This document shows positions 17,030-27,268 of a DNA stretch of 64,000 bases, piece by piece (positions within the stretch are counted from its first letter, which is position 1; the number at the start of each line of letters is the position of its first letter). Position numbers and translations under genes: made by a program. The stretch is from Marinoscillum luteum (GTDB lineage: Bacteria > Bacteroidota > Bacteroidia > Cytophagales > Cyclobacteriaceae): contig NZ_JBIPKE010000017.1 of NCBI RefSeq assembly GCF_044005705.1, forward strand, positions 496,001-560,000, written 5' to 3'. The notes below the pieces were generated by a model. That model was not told the origin of the DNA. It was given only the letters and a program-made list of their open reading frames with translations, and did not search any database.

Positions 17030-17195
17030 TTCAAATATACGGAATTAGGCCAAAAGGGATTTATAGAATTACATCTGAGTGTTATACAATTCCTTTATTG
17101 AAAGCAGCTCACAAAGCAGTCAGCCATAAATTGGTTGCGCCTTTCCGCTGAGGTTATTTCAAAATTTACGAACGGATCACGTGAGCCATAAGTGC

Positions 17196-20100
17196 CTACC
17201 GAATATATACTTTCAGGGTTTTATCAAAGTCCGGGGATAGCATTTTCATGATGTAAAGTCCGGAAGGAAAGCCCTGAATGTCTAGTTTTAAAATGTGATT
17301 TGCACTTACTTCTGAGACCACTTTCTCCATCATTACTTGTCCCTGCTGATTGTAGATCACCAGCATGATGTCATGAGCATAACTGGTATTGGAAACCAAA
17401 TGAATGAAATCTGTTGCCGGGTTTGGGAAGATATTGAAATCCCATTGGTCGTTGGTTATACGCACCGAAATGATCGGACTCAGCGCAAAAGCTCCATCAT
17501 AGTCCACCTGCCGCAGCTGGTAGTAGCTCACCCCGGGAGTGGGTGACTGATCCACAAGGGAATATTCCTGAAGGGTGGATGAATTTCCTGTGCCCTGTAC
17601 TTTTGCAATAGGTGTAAAGCTTTGACCATCACTGGATTTAAGTACTTCGAAATAGTCGTTATCCCGCTCAGTGGCTGTTGCCCATTCCAAAATGGCATTT
17701 GATCCTTGTTGTTGTCCTTTAAAACTGATGAGTTCAACGGGTAGGGGGACACTATTGCCCGAGATAGCCCACGGAGAAAATTCTGTCACACCAGGCACGG
17801 TCACGGAAGTGGCACCTGAGGTTTGACCAGCTTTTGGAGCTTCCCAGTCGCCATTCCATCGCTGGGCCAACAGGTCAGAGATGGTTCCCACTTCCGCAGC
17901 TGAGGCATTGAAGGTGATGTCTGCGTTTGGGCTGGTTGCTCCTGTTAGATTGATCAGGTAGAAGCGATCTACTGTGTTTTCGCTGTTGTCAGTACCTCCG
18001 TCGGTATTCACATGATCTACTCCTGGAGGCAGGGGCAGGTTGCCGCTGCTGGTGGGATAGGTGGCCAGCGAAACTACTCCGGCATCTCCACTATTAAGGT
18101 CAAAGACAAATGGAATGTAATCACCAGATGCATTTCCGAAAGGAAAATTGTACGTTGCCACGTTGTTGCTGATTGTCCAGGCCATTACACTGCTGAATGA
18201 AGTGTTTTCGCTCAGAACATAGCCATTGGTGCGAGATACTGCGGTGGATAGTGTATTGGAGACAGATAGTGTATTTCCGTTAAGGTTCAATGGGCCATTG
18301 GTCAGAATGAGGTCTCCTGCTATTTCTGCATCCACCGTCATTTGTACATCATTTGCTGATTTGTCTATTTCCAACCCATCAAAAATGGTAGTGGCTGTAC
18401 CTCCTAGTATGGATGCTCCCGAGCCTTCAAATTTCACAAGCTGGTCAATAAGGCTTACTAAAGTGCCGTTGTTGGTAAAATCGGCTGTAATGTTAACATC
18501 AGCTAGCACATCCATGGTGGTTCCCGTGGCGAAGATTAGGTTGTTGAAGTTATTGGCCCCTGATCCATTGATGGCATCCGTGCCGCCAGAGCTATCAAAT
18601 GTGACTGTAGAGGTTTCTCCATTGAAAGTACCATTATTTGTCCATGAGCCGGATACTGCATGGCTGAGTGTTCCACCATTGAGTTGCGCACCCGACTTAA
18701 TGAGCAAATCCTGGGCGATGGTCCAGTTGGTTAGTGGAGAAAGGCCCGCTGCATGACTATTGGAGACCGTTACCGACTCAAACATCGGATTACTGTCTGT
18801 AAGGGTGATGAGACCTGTACCACCAAACTCCACCTCCTTGGTGGTAGTGAAATTTGTCCCAAGGTTTATGTTCACCGGGCTGGACGGGTTAAAGGTGAGT
18901 TTTCCATCGCTTGACACGGTACCATTGTTAGTGAAATTTCCATAAAAAGTATGGTCTAATGGCCCCCCATCCCAGCTAGCTGCTGCTGCCACGTTCATCT
19001 CCACCACAACAGTCCAGGGTTGTGAGGCCACAATTGGAGCGGTATTATTAATATTGACTGTAGCAAATTGCGGAGAGGAGGTAGAATTAAAAACCTGAGG
19101 GAATGAACCATTAAAATTGATAATCCCTGTAGATGAAGAGGTTATAGCACTTAATAAGCGAAGGGTTTGTGTTTGTGTACCCGCAAAAGTGACAGTTCCG
19201 TCAGATATCACAATACCCGAATTGGTAAAATCACCATACGAAACAATTGGAATAACCCCAGCGTCAAAATCTCCGGTGGAGGAAACCTCCAGGTTACCAT
19301 TAATAGTGGCGCTGCCACTTGCCAGATCATAGCTGCCGTTTACCACTATGTCATCATAGGTAATGTCCCCATCAATGGTATTCCCGGTTCCATTGAGAAT
19401 CAAGGTGCCTCCGGAAGCATTGAAGGTTCCATCCATTACAAAATCGCCACCCAGCGTGAGGGTAGTTGAGGGGGCGGTTAGCGTACTTCCACTGCTCACA
19501 GTCAGAGTGCCTGACACACTCGTGGGGCCTACCATTATTTTGGCGTTGCTGCCTCCGCCGGTGATGGTGAGGTTACCGTAGGATACTGGTGGAATAATGC
19601 GACTGGAAGTTGTATAAAACTCTATAGTGCTCGTGGGGTCCGTGATCAGATTGGAAAAATTATTGATCTGGAGGCTGGTTCCTCCAAATCTGGCTGATGC
19701 TCCAGCTCCCAGAGATACGGTGCCGCCTTCTGTGCTTCGGCTTACATCGTAGGTAGATACCTCCACCGTACCATTTTGAATGCTTACGTCTCCATTGATG
19801 ATGAGGTCGTCAAGCAAGGTGAGTGTTCCACTCGCTTTATTTACACTCAAGTCATTGAAAGTAGTGGCGACCACAGACTGAGCTCCGGAGCCATTGAAAT
19901 TTACCGTGCCGGATCCAGGCACAAAAGAGCCGGAAAGCACCCAGTTTCCGCCCAGGTTGATGGTACTGGATGCCGGCACGTTGAGGATGGTGCCTACCCC
20001 GATATCAATATTCCCTAAAACACTTAGAGTGCCTTCCAGGTCTAAATGGCTTGCGTCCGTTAGTGTGAGGTTATTGTTGACAGTTACAGCCGTACTTATG

Positions 20101-23100
20101 GTGGCAGTTCCGGACGGTTTATCAATGACAAGGTCATTGTAGGTCACTCCACCCATTTCCTGAAAGCCTGATCCACTGAAAGTGACTGTAGAAGTGCCTG
20201 GGGTGAATGTGCCACTTACGTAATTGAAATCTCCGTCTATGTTGATGTTCCCTGCATCCGTGAAGGTGATATTGGCCTCAGATTGAGTGAGGGAACCGCT
20301 AATGTTAACTGTTCCGGTGCTGATGTTCAGATCTATTTCTCTATTGGCGATCCCATTGCTGAGGACGATATCACTCAGCGTGGTGAGTGTTTGCGCACCT
20401 ACATTGATGGTGTGATTGGCATCTATGCTCCAGATGCCGTCTATATTCCCCTGCACAATGAGTGTACCTCCAGCGGCCATGGTGAGCGTACCAGGAGTGG
20501 TAGAATTGAAGTAAATTTTTTTGATGTTTTCTGACGTGCTGATGGTGGGTTGGTTGGTAAATATCAGGTCTCCAATATGAACGACATCCTGAATGCCTGG
20601 GATGCCTGATGGTGTCCAGTTGTCTGCGGTAGACCAAGAGGTGTCTACTGATCCATCCCAGCTGTAAATGACCAATCCCTCAGAAATAGTCCATTTGTTG
20701 AGCAGGTCTGTGAGCCCCGACTTGGCTACCCAGTTGTCGGTATTGTCAAAAGTGGTATTCAGATTGGTAGCATCCACCCAAGTGGCTGTACCTCCATCAT
20801 TCCAAAAAGTCATCGCTCCTTCCACATTGCCGTTCAGCTCGGCCTGTTCATAGTGCAGGCTCAAAGTAGCGTTGTATGTGGTACTGCCGGTTACGCTGAT
20901 ATCATAGGTTCTATTGATGCTGGCTGCTGAAGCAAAGGTGCTGTTGGGGCCAATGGTGGAGGTCATGGTGATGGAGGTGATAGAACCCGTGATGGAGCTG
21001 AAGTTGATAAAACTATGAGGCCCTTCAAACGCATAATCAGTGGACGTGGCATAGGTAAGGTTACGCGTGATTGTTCCGGTGACCAGGCCAGCTCCTGTAC
21101 GGTTGCCAGTCAGGGTGACCGAATTGGCTCCTGTGAGGATATCACCAGAGGTCATGGTAAGGTTCACGGCGTTGATACTATTATTTAAAGTAATTACGCT
21201 GTTGTTCGTTTTGTTGACAGTGAGATCGTTAAAGGTGGTTGCTCCGGTAAGCTGTGAGTCATTGCTTCCATTGAGCGTAATGGTGGAGGTGTTCGCCGTA
21301 AAAGTACCGTTGTTGGTCCAGTTTCCACCTATGGAATGTGTAAATGCCCCAGCTTCAAATGTGGTACTGCCACCAAGTGTAAAATCACCATTAATAGTAA
21401 GAGCGCTTGAAGGGGTTTTAGTGTTTCCACCTGAAAGGATCAGGTTGTGAAAGGTGGGGAAAACAGTGGATTGGGCTATAGAACCATTATACTCGATGGT
21501 GTTGGGTACGTTGGTGGCAGCGTCAAAGGTGCCGCCAGCATCCAGAGTGGTGGTACCTGCAATCCCCAGGACGGAGTTACTTCCCATCTCCAGACTCCCG
21601 GTAGTGGTGATGAGCAGGTCATAAATATTGGCAGTACCTGAGAAGGTGGATGTGCCATTGAAGGTGACCTGGCCAGCTGTGGCTGTAAATGAACCAGGAA
21701 CAGTCAAATTAGATGAAATGAGCAGATCTCTTGCGGTGGATAGAGAGCCTGTTACTTCTACTCCGGCAAGCTGAATAGTAGAACTACCTGAAATGGTTTT
21801 TCCTGTGCCGGAAAATGTAATATTCCCAGCAGATGCGGAAAGAGGACCATTGACGGTGAGGTCTCCGGCCAGAGTAAGAGTACTCGTGGTAGATATGCTA
21901 CCGGTGCTAATGATGAGGTTGTTGAGGGTGATATTGGATCCGGATATGGTTTTGGAAGTGCCGGTGGTGGTGATATTGCCTGTGCCACCAGCAGTATGTA
22001 CAAAGCTCCCTCCATTGACAGTTGAAAAATTACCGCAAAGGGATAAAGAGGAGTTTTGATGAAGGACTGTTCCACTACCATTAATGACCAGGTTGCCAAA
22101 ATTATTGGTACCACTGCCGCTCATTGTTGCCGATGCTCCATTGAAATTTAATGTCCCGCCACATCCATTAAAGGTGCCATTATTGGTCCAGTTGCCGCTG
22201 AGGCTATGAGTAAATGTAGAGCCTTCAAAGGTGCTGGAGGCACTCAGGCTTACATTCCCCGCTATGGTCATAGTGTTTAATGCCGTGAAACCCAAAGTGC
22301 CTGCTGATGCAGAAGCGGTGAAGTTTCCGGCTATGTTAAGGGTAGTGCCCGGAAGAGTTTTGACTACTGAGCCACTAGAACTACTTAAGGTCAGGTTTCC
22401 GTAGGCTTCGCTTGTGACAGTCTGATTGGCTCCATAGTATTCTACGGTGCTGGTGGTTGCCAGCGTATGTGAGCCATAATTTGCAGGAAAAGTATTAGTA
22501 CCACCTATTTTCAGGGAGGCACCCCCGGCGATGACCAGACTACCCCCTGCGGAGTTTCTGTCAGCACTGAATGTGGAAACATCCAATGTACCTCCGTTGA
22601 TAAGGAGATCGTTCTGAATAGTGGTATTTCCGGAAAGTGTTTTGGTCATGCCCCCGCTAATCTGCAAAATCCGGTAGCTGATGCTGTTGTCGATGGTCTG
22701 ATTGACTGATGAAGAAGCATAATCAATCAATGATGTGCTTTTGGAGGGGTCAGTACCTCCGCTGTGGGTATAGTTGGTTCCAAATGTACTGGCCATTACT
22801 TTTAGAGTACCACCTGCTCTTATGTTAATCGACCCGGTGCCACTTACTGTATAGTTTTCGGTTGGATTAAAGGTTCCACTCAAGTCAATGAATGAGGAAT
22901 TGATCATGTTTTGAGCCAGTGTGACCGAACTGCCGGCGTTGATGTACAGTTTTTCAAAATTGGTTACTGTAGTACCACCGATGGTCTGTGTGGTGCCGGC
23001 AAAATAGATTCTTCTGTTGGATCCGGTGGCGGTGTAGCTCCCGGAGTTGGTCCAATCGCCAACAATACTTAATCGGCCTCCATCGTCTTCGATGGTGCCA

Positions 23101-23432
23101 TTGGCACCGATGATCAGATTCCCACTAATATCAAAACCGTCTTTAATGGTCAGTGTGCAGGTCTTCATCCCATTTCCAACAGTGAGGGACTTACAAGCTC
23201 CTGTACCTTTACCCTTGGCCACGGTTGGCTGATTGAGCCCAATGAAGTTCGCGTCTCCGATGATAACGTCGGTGGTTTCGTCAGGCACACCATTTGTCCA
23301 ATTGGTTGATGTCCTCCACTTGGTATCTGTGAGTCCCGTCCAGGAAGTTGACTGACTAAGCCCCAAAAATGGGATTAGGCACAGGGTCACCAGAGTGAAA
23401 TATTGAACCGGGTAATGAAATGAGAATCTCAT
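17196..23432 (-). CDS. Giant repetitive beta-helix protein with T9SS type A sorting domain
   Basis: A 2,078-residue exported protein. A signal peptide ('TLCLIPFLGLSQS') precedes about 1,850 residues of Gly/Ser/Thr/Asn-rich repeats in the pattern 'GNWTNNGTF..G..TITFNG....GS.TF.NLTIN..', which predicts a very long right-handed beta-helix. A 'W.G..DT.W.TA.NW..G.P....V.IGD' motif occurs near the N-terminus and again near residue 927, suggesting an ancient duplication. The last 80 residues form a type A T9SS sorting domain ('FNIFPNPATDFIHL' to 'GLYIMKM...KVYIR'), which directs passage through the type IX secretion system and attachment to the cell surface. It is probably an adhesin or gliding/surface-layer component. 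Flanking gaps suggest it is monocistronic. Confidence 0.9.
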   Translation of the reverse strand: MRFSFHYPVQYFTLVTLCLIPFLGLSQSTSWTGLTDTKWRTSTNWTNGVPDETTDVIIGDANFIGLNQPTVAKGKGTGACKSLTVGNGMKTCTLTIKDGFDISGNLIIGANGTIEDDGGRLSIVGDWTNSGSYTATGSNRRIYFAGTTQTIGGTTVTNFEKLYINAGSSVTLAQNMINSSFIDLSGTFNPTENYTVSGTGSINIRAGGTLKVMASTFGTNYTHSGGTDPSKSTSLIDYASSSVNQTIDNSISYRILQISGGMTKTLSGNTTIQNDLLINGGTLDVSTFSADRNSAGGSLVIAGGASLKIGGTNTFPANYGSHTLATTSTVEYYGANQTVTSEAYGNLTLSSSSGSVVKTLPGTTLNIAGNFTASASAGTLGFTALNTMTIAGNVSLSASSTFEGSTFTHSLSGNWTNNGTFNGCGGTLNFNGASATMSGSGTNNFGNLVINGSGTVLHQNSSLSLCGNFSTVNGGSFVHTAGGTGNITTTGTSKTISGSNITLNNLIISTGSISTTSTLTLAGDLTVNGPLSASAGNITFSGTGKTISGSSTIQLAGVEVTGSLSTARDLLISSNLTVPGSFTATAGQVTFNGTSTFSGTANIYDLLITTTGSLEMGSNSVLGIAGTTTLDAGGTFDAATNVPNTIEYNGSIAQSTVFPTFHNLILSGGNTKTPSSALTINGDFTLGGSTTFEAGAFTHSIGGNWTNNGTFTANTSTITLNGSNDSQLTGATTFNDLTVNKTNNSVITLNNSINAVNLTMTSGDILTGANSVTLTGNRTGAGLVTGTITRNLTYATSTDYAFEGPHSFINFSSITGSITSITMTSTIGPNSTFASAASINRTYDISVTGSTTYNATLSLHYEQAELNGNVEGAMTFWNDGGTATWVDATNLNTTFDNTDNWVAKSGLTDLLNKWTISEGLVIYSWDGSVDTSWSTADNWTPSGIPGIQDVVHIGDLIFTNQPTISTSENIKKIYFNSTTPGTLTMAAGGTLIVQGNIDGIWSIDANHTINVGAQTLTTLSDIVLSNGIANREIDLNISTGTVNISGSLTQSEANITFTDAGNINIDGDFNYVSGTFTPGTSTVTFSGSGFQEMGGVTYNDLVIDKPSGTATISTAVTVNNNLTLTDASHLDLEGTLSVLGNIDIGVGTILNVPASSTINLGGNWVLSGSFVPGSGTVNFNGSGAQSVVATTFNDLSVNKASGTLTLLDDLIINGDVSIQNGTVEVSTYDVSRSTEGGTVSLGAGASARFGGTSLQINNFSNLITDPTSTIEFYTTSSRIIPPVSYGNLTITGGGSNAKIMVGPTSVSGTLTVSSGSTLTAPSTTLTLGGDFVMDGTFNASGGTLILNGTGNTIDGDITYDDIVVNGSYDLASGSATINGNLEVSSTGDFDAGVIPIVSYGDFTNSGIVISDGTVTFAGTQTQTLRLLSAITSSSTGIINFNGSFPQVFNSTSSPQFATVNINNTAPIVASQPWTVVVEMNVAAAASWDGGPLDHTFYGNFTNNGTVSSDGKLTFNPSSPVNINLGTNFTTTKEVEFGGTGLITLTDSNPMFESVTVSNSHAAGLSPLTNWTIAQDLLIKSGAQLNGGTLSHAVSGSWTNNGTFNGETSTVTFDSSGGTDAINGSGANNFNNLIFATGTTMDVLADVNITADFTNNGTLVSLIDQLVKFEGSGASILGGTATTIFDGLEIDKSANDVQMTVDAEIAGDLILTNGPLNLNGNTLSVSNTLSTAVSRTNGYVLSENTSFSSVMAWTISNNVATYNFPFGNASGDYIPFVFDLNSGDAGVVSLATYPTSSGNLPLPPGVDHVNTDGGTDNSENTVDRFYLINLTGATSPNADITFNASAAEVGTISDLLAQRWNGDWEAPKAGQTSGATSVTVPGVTEFSPWAISGNSVPLPVELISFKGQQQGSNAILEWATATERDNDYFEVLKSSDGQSFTPIAKVQGTGNSSTLQEYSLVDQSPTPGVSYYQLRQVDYDGAFALSPIISVRITNDQWDFNIFPNPATDFIHLVSNTSYAHDIMLVIYNQQGQVMMEKVVSEVSANHILKLDIQGFPSGLYIMKMLSPDFDKTLKVYIR

Positions 23433-23755
23433 AATAGAGTCTGTTTAGCTTCTTTTTATCCCCAATGAGGCAGGTTTCAAATGCCTCAAGGTGGAGTTTA
23501 GGCATGACGACTCTATATGTTGACCAGAATAGAGAGGATCACTGCACAAGTTGTACGTTCATGATTTTAGCAGTTAGTTATTATAATAGCGTTAACTAAT
23601 ATAAAAATAAAAAACTTCAAAGCCATTTTTCTGATGACCTTTCTTGAGCAGATGATCTAATGATTGAGACCTCAAAGCTAGCTAAAGGATAGATTGAATA
23701 TTACGGTATAAAACGCAGGAATGTGGTTTAGGTGATTTACCTATAATGGAGTGGG
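23433..23755. other. Gene-free stretch upstream of the giant surface-protein gene
   Basis: A 323-bp AT-rich region between two minus-strand genes. It must hold the promoter and leader of the giant protein gene. I looked for the Bacteroidota TTTG / TAnnTTTG promoter pair and for strong hairpins and found nothing convincing. Confidence 0.4.
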
Positions 23756-23989
23756 TTACTCGAGTACCAGGTGATTAACACTGACCTTGCAGTACTCGGT
23801 ATGATTCTGATCATTCAATCGCTCTACAATGACTACTTCATCGTCGGGGAGTAGGTACATGCTCTCATGATAAAATTTGATAAGATCCATGATCTGATAG
23901 TAGGTGGCCTGGGAGAGCCTGTACCTTGAATGGTCGAAGCGATCTGTAGCTTCGTAAGGATATGCTGGGGTGGTTTTTTCAGGGCTCAT
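23756..23989 (-). CDS. Small hypothetical protein (77 residues)
   Basis: This short frame encodes an acidic, soluble-looking protein with a Tyr-rich N-terminal half ('FDHSRYRLSQATYYQIMDLI') and a C-terminal pair of probable strands ('DEVVIVERLNDQNHTEYCKVSVNHLVLE'). No signal peptide or membrane helix is seen and I do not recognise a family. It stands between the giant surface-protein gene and gnd, each more than 130 bp away. The balanced, non-repetitive composition and clean start-to-stop frame favour a real gene, but there is no independent support. Confidence 0.5.
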   Translation of the reverse strand: MSPEKTTPAYPYEATDRFDHSRYRLSQATYYQIMDLIKFYHESMYLLPDDEVVIVERLNDQNHTEYCKVSVNHLVLE

Positions 23990-24085
23990 ACCTAGGGTGT
24001 TTGGTGGGTATAAGATCCGAAAGGCAGAACTGATTTCCTATGAGGAGAATCAGATAGGCCTATGATAAAACTATAGAAGTCTGAA

Positions 24086-24122
24086 AATCCTTGCGCGACC
24101 GGTACCCGGTCGCGCAAGGATT
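24086..24122 (-). terminator. Hairpin terminator after gnd
   Basis: A perfect 17-bp inverted repeat (24086-24102 and 24106-24122) with a 3-nt loop begins 4 bp beyond the gnd stop. On the minus strand the 3' foot runs into ATTTTC, a short U-tract, so termination is likely though the tract is modest. Confidence 0.75.
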
Positions 24123-24125
24123 ACA

Positions 24126-25520
24126 TTACCATTCAGTATGGAAAATTCCTTCACGGTCTGTGCGTTCATAGGTATGCGAACCAAAATGGTCTCGCTGTGC
24201 CTGAATGAGGTTTAATGGCAGATTTCCTGAGCGGAAAGCATCAAAATAACTCACTGCGGATGCCAGCCCGGCCACCGGTATGCCACTGCCCACTGCAAAT
24301 TGCACCACGATTCTGGCATCACCTTCAATCGTTTTGAGGGTTTTCACAAAATTGTCGTCCAGCATCAGATTTGCCAGGTTAGGGTTTTTATCAAATGCCT
24401 TTCTGATATCCTCCAGCAGGGTAGCTCTAATGATACAGCCACCTCTCCATATCTTGGCGATGGTCTCCAGATTGAGTCCGTAGTTGTACTCTTTAGAGGC
24501 CGCGGCCAGCTGAGACATCCCCTGAGCATAGGTCACGATGTAAGCAAATTGCAGCGCATGCTCCAGCGTTTGAGCATCTGGTTTGTCATTGCCAAGCGAG
24601 GGGGTATGATATACCGCATCCGCATCCACGCGCTGATCTTTCAGGGCTGAGATGGCTCGCATGGTTACAGCTGCATCCACCGTGGGGATAGGAATCCCCA
24701 GGTCCATGGCATTTTGAGAGGTCCATTTGCCAGTGCCTTTCTGTTTGGCTTTGTCCAGGATCATGTCCACCAGGTCTTTGCCGGTAAGGTCATCTTTCTT
24801 TTTGAAAATTTCAGCGGTGATCTCCACCAGAAATGACTGCAGCTCCCCACGATTCCATTCATCAAAAAGATGAGCAAGCTTTTCATTAGAGTAACCAATT
24901 CCTTTTTTGGCCACATCGTATATTTCCGAGATCAGCTGCATCAGGCCGTATTCTATGCCATTGTGAACCATTTTCACATAGTTGCCCGCTGATCCACGGC
25001 CCATATACTCTACACAAGGTTCGTCGTTTACCTTGGCAGATGCCGCTTCAAAAATGGTGCGTACATGCTCGTAGGCTTCTTTATTGCCACCTGGCATGAT
25101 ACTAGGGCCGCGGCGGGCTCCTTTGGCTCCACCGGATACTCCGGCGCCAAAAAAATGGATGCCTTTCTCTTCCAGATAGGTAATCCTTCGTTCTGTGTCT
25201 TCAAAGTATGAGTTTCCCCCGTCGATAATGATGTCTCCTTTTTCAAGATTGGGGAGCAACGTTTCGATGACAGAATCTACTGGCTTTCCGGCAGGTACCA
25301 GGAGCATGATTTTCCTTGGAGTCTTGAGTGCACCCAAAAACGTAACAGAATCAGTAGAACCATTGACATTCACGTGAGCTCCTTCTGCCTTTAGCGCATT
25401 CACTTTTTCATCATCTGTGTCCAGACCCATGGAAGAAAATCCATGATCCGCCACATTCAGAATAAAATTTCTCCCCATTACGCCTAAACCTACTAGCCCA
25501 AAGTCATATTGATCTGCCAT
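24126..25520 (-). CDS. gnd: 6-phosphogluconate dehydrogenase, decarboxylating
   Basis: This 464-residue enzyme converts 6-phosphogluconate and NADP+ to ribulose 5-phosphate, CO2 and NADPH in the oxidative pentose phosphate pathway. The N-terminal Rossmann motif is 'GLGVMGRNFILNVADHG'. The substrate-binding signature is 'GAGVSGGAKGARRGPSIMPGG' around residue 127, and the catalytic Lys/Asn region 'KMVHNGIEYGLMQ' is near 183. The C-terminal all-helical domain ends 'QAQRDHFGSHTYERTD', which reaches into the partner subunit's active site. The length matches the long, dimeric family. It is divergent from zwf-pgl across 230 bp, so all three enzymes of the oxidative branch can be co-regulated. Confidence 0.97.
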   Translation of the reverse strand: MADQYDFGLVGLGVMGRNFILNVADHGFSSMGLDTDDEKVNALKAEGAHVNVNGSTDSVTFLGALKTPRKIMLLVPAGKPVDSVIETLLPNLEKGDIIIDGGNSYFEDTERRITYLEEKGIHFFGAGVSGGAKGARRGPSIMPGGNKEAYEHVRTIFEAASAKVNDEPCVEYMGRGSAGNYVKMVHNGIEYGLMQLISEIYDVAKKGIGYSNEKLAHLFDEWNRGELQSFLVEITAEIFKKKDDLTGKDLVDMILDKAKQKGTGKWTSQNAMDLGIPIPTVDAAVTMRAISALKDQRVDADAVYHTPSLGNDKPDAQTLEHALQFAYIVTYAQGMSQLAAASKEYNYGLNLETIAKIWRGGCIIRATLLEDIRKAFDKNPNLANLMLDDNFVKTLKTIEGDARIVVQFAVGSGIPVAGLASAVSYFDAFRSGNLPLNLIQAQRDHFGSHTYERTDREGIFHTEW

Positions 25521-25635
25521 TGTGTTATTATTTTTTATTTTCGTAAAATTTCAAAATCAAACCTATCTGCATGCGAAAATACGATTGATTTGGTGGTGTT
25601 TTTAAATTTTTTGGGTCAAAAACGTAAAAACTTTG

Positions 25636-25666
25636 ATCATTTTTAATTTTTCATGTCAAAAATGAT
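25636..25666. promoter_or_regulatory. Inverted repeat between gnd and zwf
   Basis: ATCATTTTT (25636-25644) and AAAAATGAT (25658-25666) form a perfect 9-bp dyad with a 13-nt spacer, near the middle of the 230-bp divergent intergenic region. It could be an operator shared by gnd and zwf-pgl. The AT-richness means chance cannot be excluded. Confidence 0.35.
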
Positions 25667-25750
25667 AGAAGTTTGTGTTGAAGGTGCGTCTGATGAGCTT
25701 GTCATTTGACCACTTGAAATTAAATACTTCCCTATAGATATTCGAAAGAA

Positions 25751-27268
25751 ATGGTAAATAATGATAATCAGATTCTGGTAATTTTCGGCGCATCCGGCGA
25801 CCTCACTGCCAGAAAGTTGATCCCGGCAATTTATAACCTCTATAAGAAGAAATATTTACCGGAAAAGTATGCTATTGTGGGGGTAGGCCGCTCGGCTTAT
25901 GACAATGATACTTTTCGAAAAAAGGCGGTTTTCGAAAACGAACATCTGAAGAAGAACGGAGATGACTCCCTGGATGAGTTTGCTCAGTTGGTACACTATC
26001 ACTCCATGGATACTTCTGACGCTGAGGATTATAAAAAACTGGCCGAGCGCCTCTATTCTATCGATGGATATCATGGGACCAATTGCAATGCCATTTTTTA
26101 TCTTTCGGTGCCACCGAGCCTGTATTCCGTCATCCCAAAACACTTAGCCAGCGTAGGTCTCAACAAAGAAACCAATGGGTGGACGCGTGTGATCATCGAG
26201 AAGCCATTTGGTTATGATCTGGAGTCTGCCAGGGCCTTGAACAAAAGTTTGCTGGAGGACTATCATGAAAACCAGATCTACAGAATTGACCATTACCTGG
26301 GGAAGGAAACGGTACAAAACCTGCTGGTCACGCGTTTTTCGAACAGTATTTTTGAACCTCTGTGGAACAGAAACTACATCCACCGGGTGGAAATCACCTC
26401 AGCCGAGTCTGTAGGAGTGGAGAAGCGGGGTGGCTATTATGATGGATCCGGGGCTATGCGGGACATGGTGCAGAATCACCTTCTCCAGCTTATTGGTCTG
26501 GTAGCCATGGAGCCACCAGTAAAATCCGATGCACATAATATCCGAAACGAGAAACTCAAGGTCTTTCAGTCATTGCGCCCAATGACCAAAGACGATATTC
26601 GCAACGACGTGGTGCGTGGCCAGTACCTGGCCAGTACCATCAAGGGTGAAAGCGTGAAAGGCTACAGGGAAGAGGAGGGAGTGAACCCGGAATCGAGAAC
26701 TGAGACCTTCGTCGCGCTCAAGTTTTTTATTGACAACTGGCGTTGGGCTGGTGTACCTTTTTACATTCGTTCGGGTAAAAAATTGCCCACCCGGGTTTCC
26801 GAAGTGGTGATCCACTTCAAACCCAACCATCATCACCTTTTCATGAACCAGACCGAGGTGAATGCCCAAAACATGCTGGTGATCAGGATACAGCCGGACG
26901 AGGGAATTCTGATCAAATTTGGGATGAAGGTCCCTGGGGCCGGTTTTAAGGTGAAAAACGTCAATATGGACTTTCAATACTCTGAGCTGACGGATGCCTA
27001 TGTGCCGGATGCCTACGAACGTCTGCTGCTGGACTGTATGCAGGGAGATGCCACACTGTACGCAAGAGGCGACAGTGTCGAAGCTGCATGGGAGTTTATT
27101 GACCCTATACTGAAAGCATGGAAAGAGGATCCTACCATACCTATTTACGGATATCCGGCAGGTACCTGGGGGCCTGAGAATGTAGATGACCTGATAGAAG
27201 GGAAAAATATGGCCTGGAGATACCCTTGTAAAAACCTGGCCGATGATGGAATATTTTGTGAGCTATGA
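25751..27268 (+). CDS. zwf: Glucose-6-phosphate 1-dehydrogenase
   Basis: This 505-residue enzyme oxidises glucose 6-phosphate to 6-phosphogluconolactone and yields NADPH. The coenzyme fold begins 'VIFGASGDLTARKLIPAIYN', and the catalytic signature 'RIDHYLGKE' falls at about residue 177, with 'EKPFGYDLESA' just before it. The C-terminal beta-sheet domain has 'FYIRSGKKLPTRVSEVVI'. It overlaps the next gene, pgl, by four bases (ATGA), which indicates translational coupling. Bacteroidota zwf genes are commonly arranged with pgl and gnd, as here. Confidence 0.97.
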   Translation: MVNNDNQILVIFGASGDLTARKLIPAIYNLYKKKYLPEKYAIVGVGRSAYDNDTFRKKAVFENEHLKKNGDDSLDEFAQLVHYHSMDTSDAEDYKKLAERLYSIDGYHGTNCNAIFYLSVPPSLYSVIPKHLASVGLNKETNGWTRVIIEKPFGYDLESARALNKSLLEDYHENQIYRIDHYLGKETVQNLLVTRFSNSIFEPLWNRNYIHRVEITSAESVGVEKRGGYYDGSGAMRDMVQNHLLQLIGLVAMEPPVKSDAHNIRNEKLKVFQSLRPMTKDDIRNDVVRGQYLASTIKGESVKGYREEEGVNPESRTETFVALKFFIDNWRWAGVPFYIRSGKKLPTRVSEVVIHFKPNHHHLFMNQTEVNAQNMLVIRIQPDEGILIKFGMKVPGAGFKVKNVNMDFQYSELTDAYVPDAYERLLLDCMQGDATLYARGDSVEAAWEFIDPILKAWKEDPTIPIYGYPAGTWGPENVDDLIEGKNMAWRYPCKNLADDGIFCEL

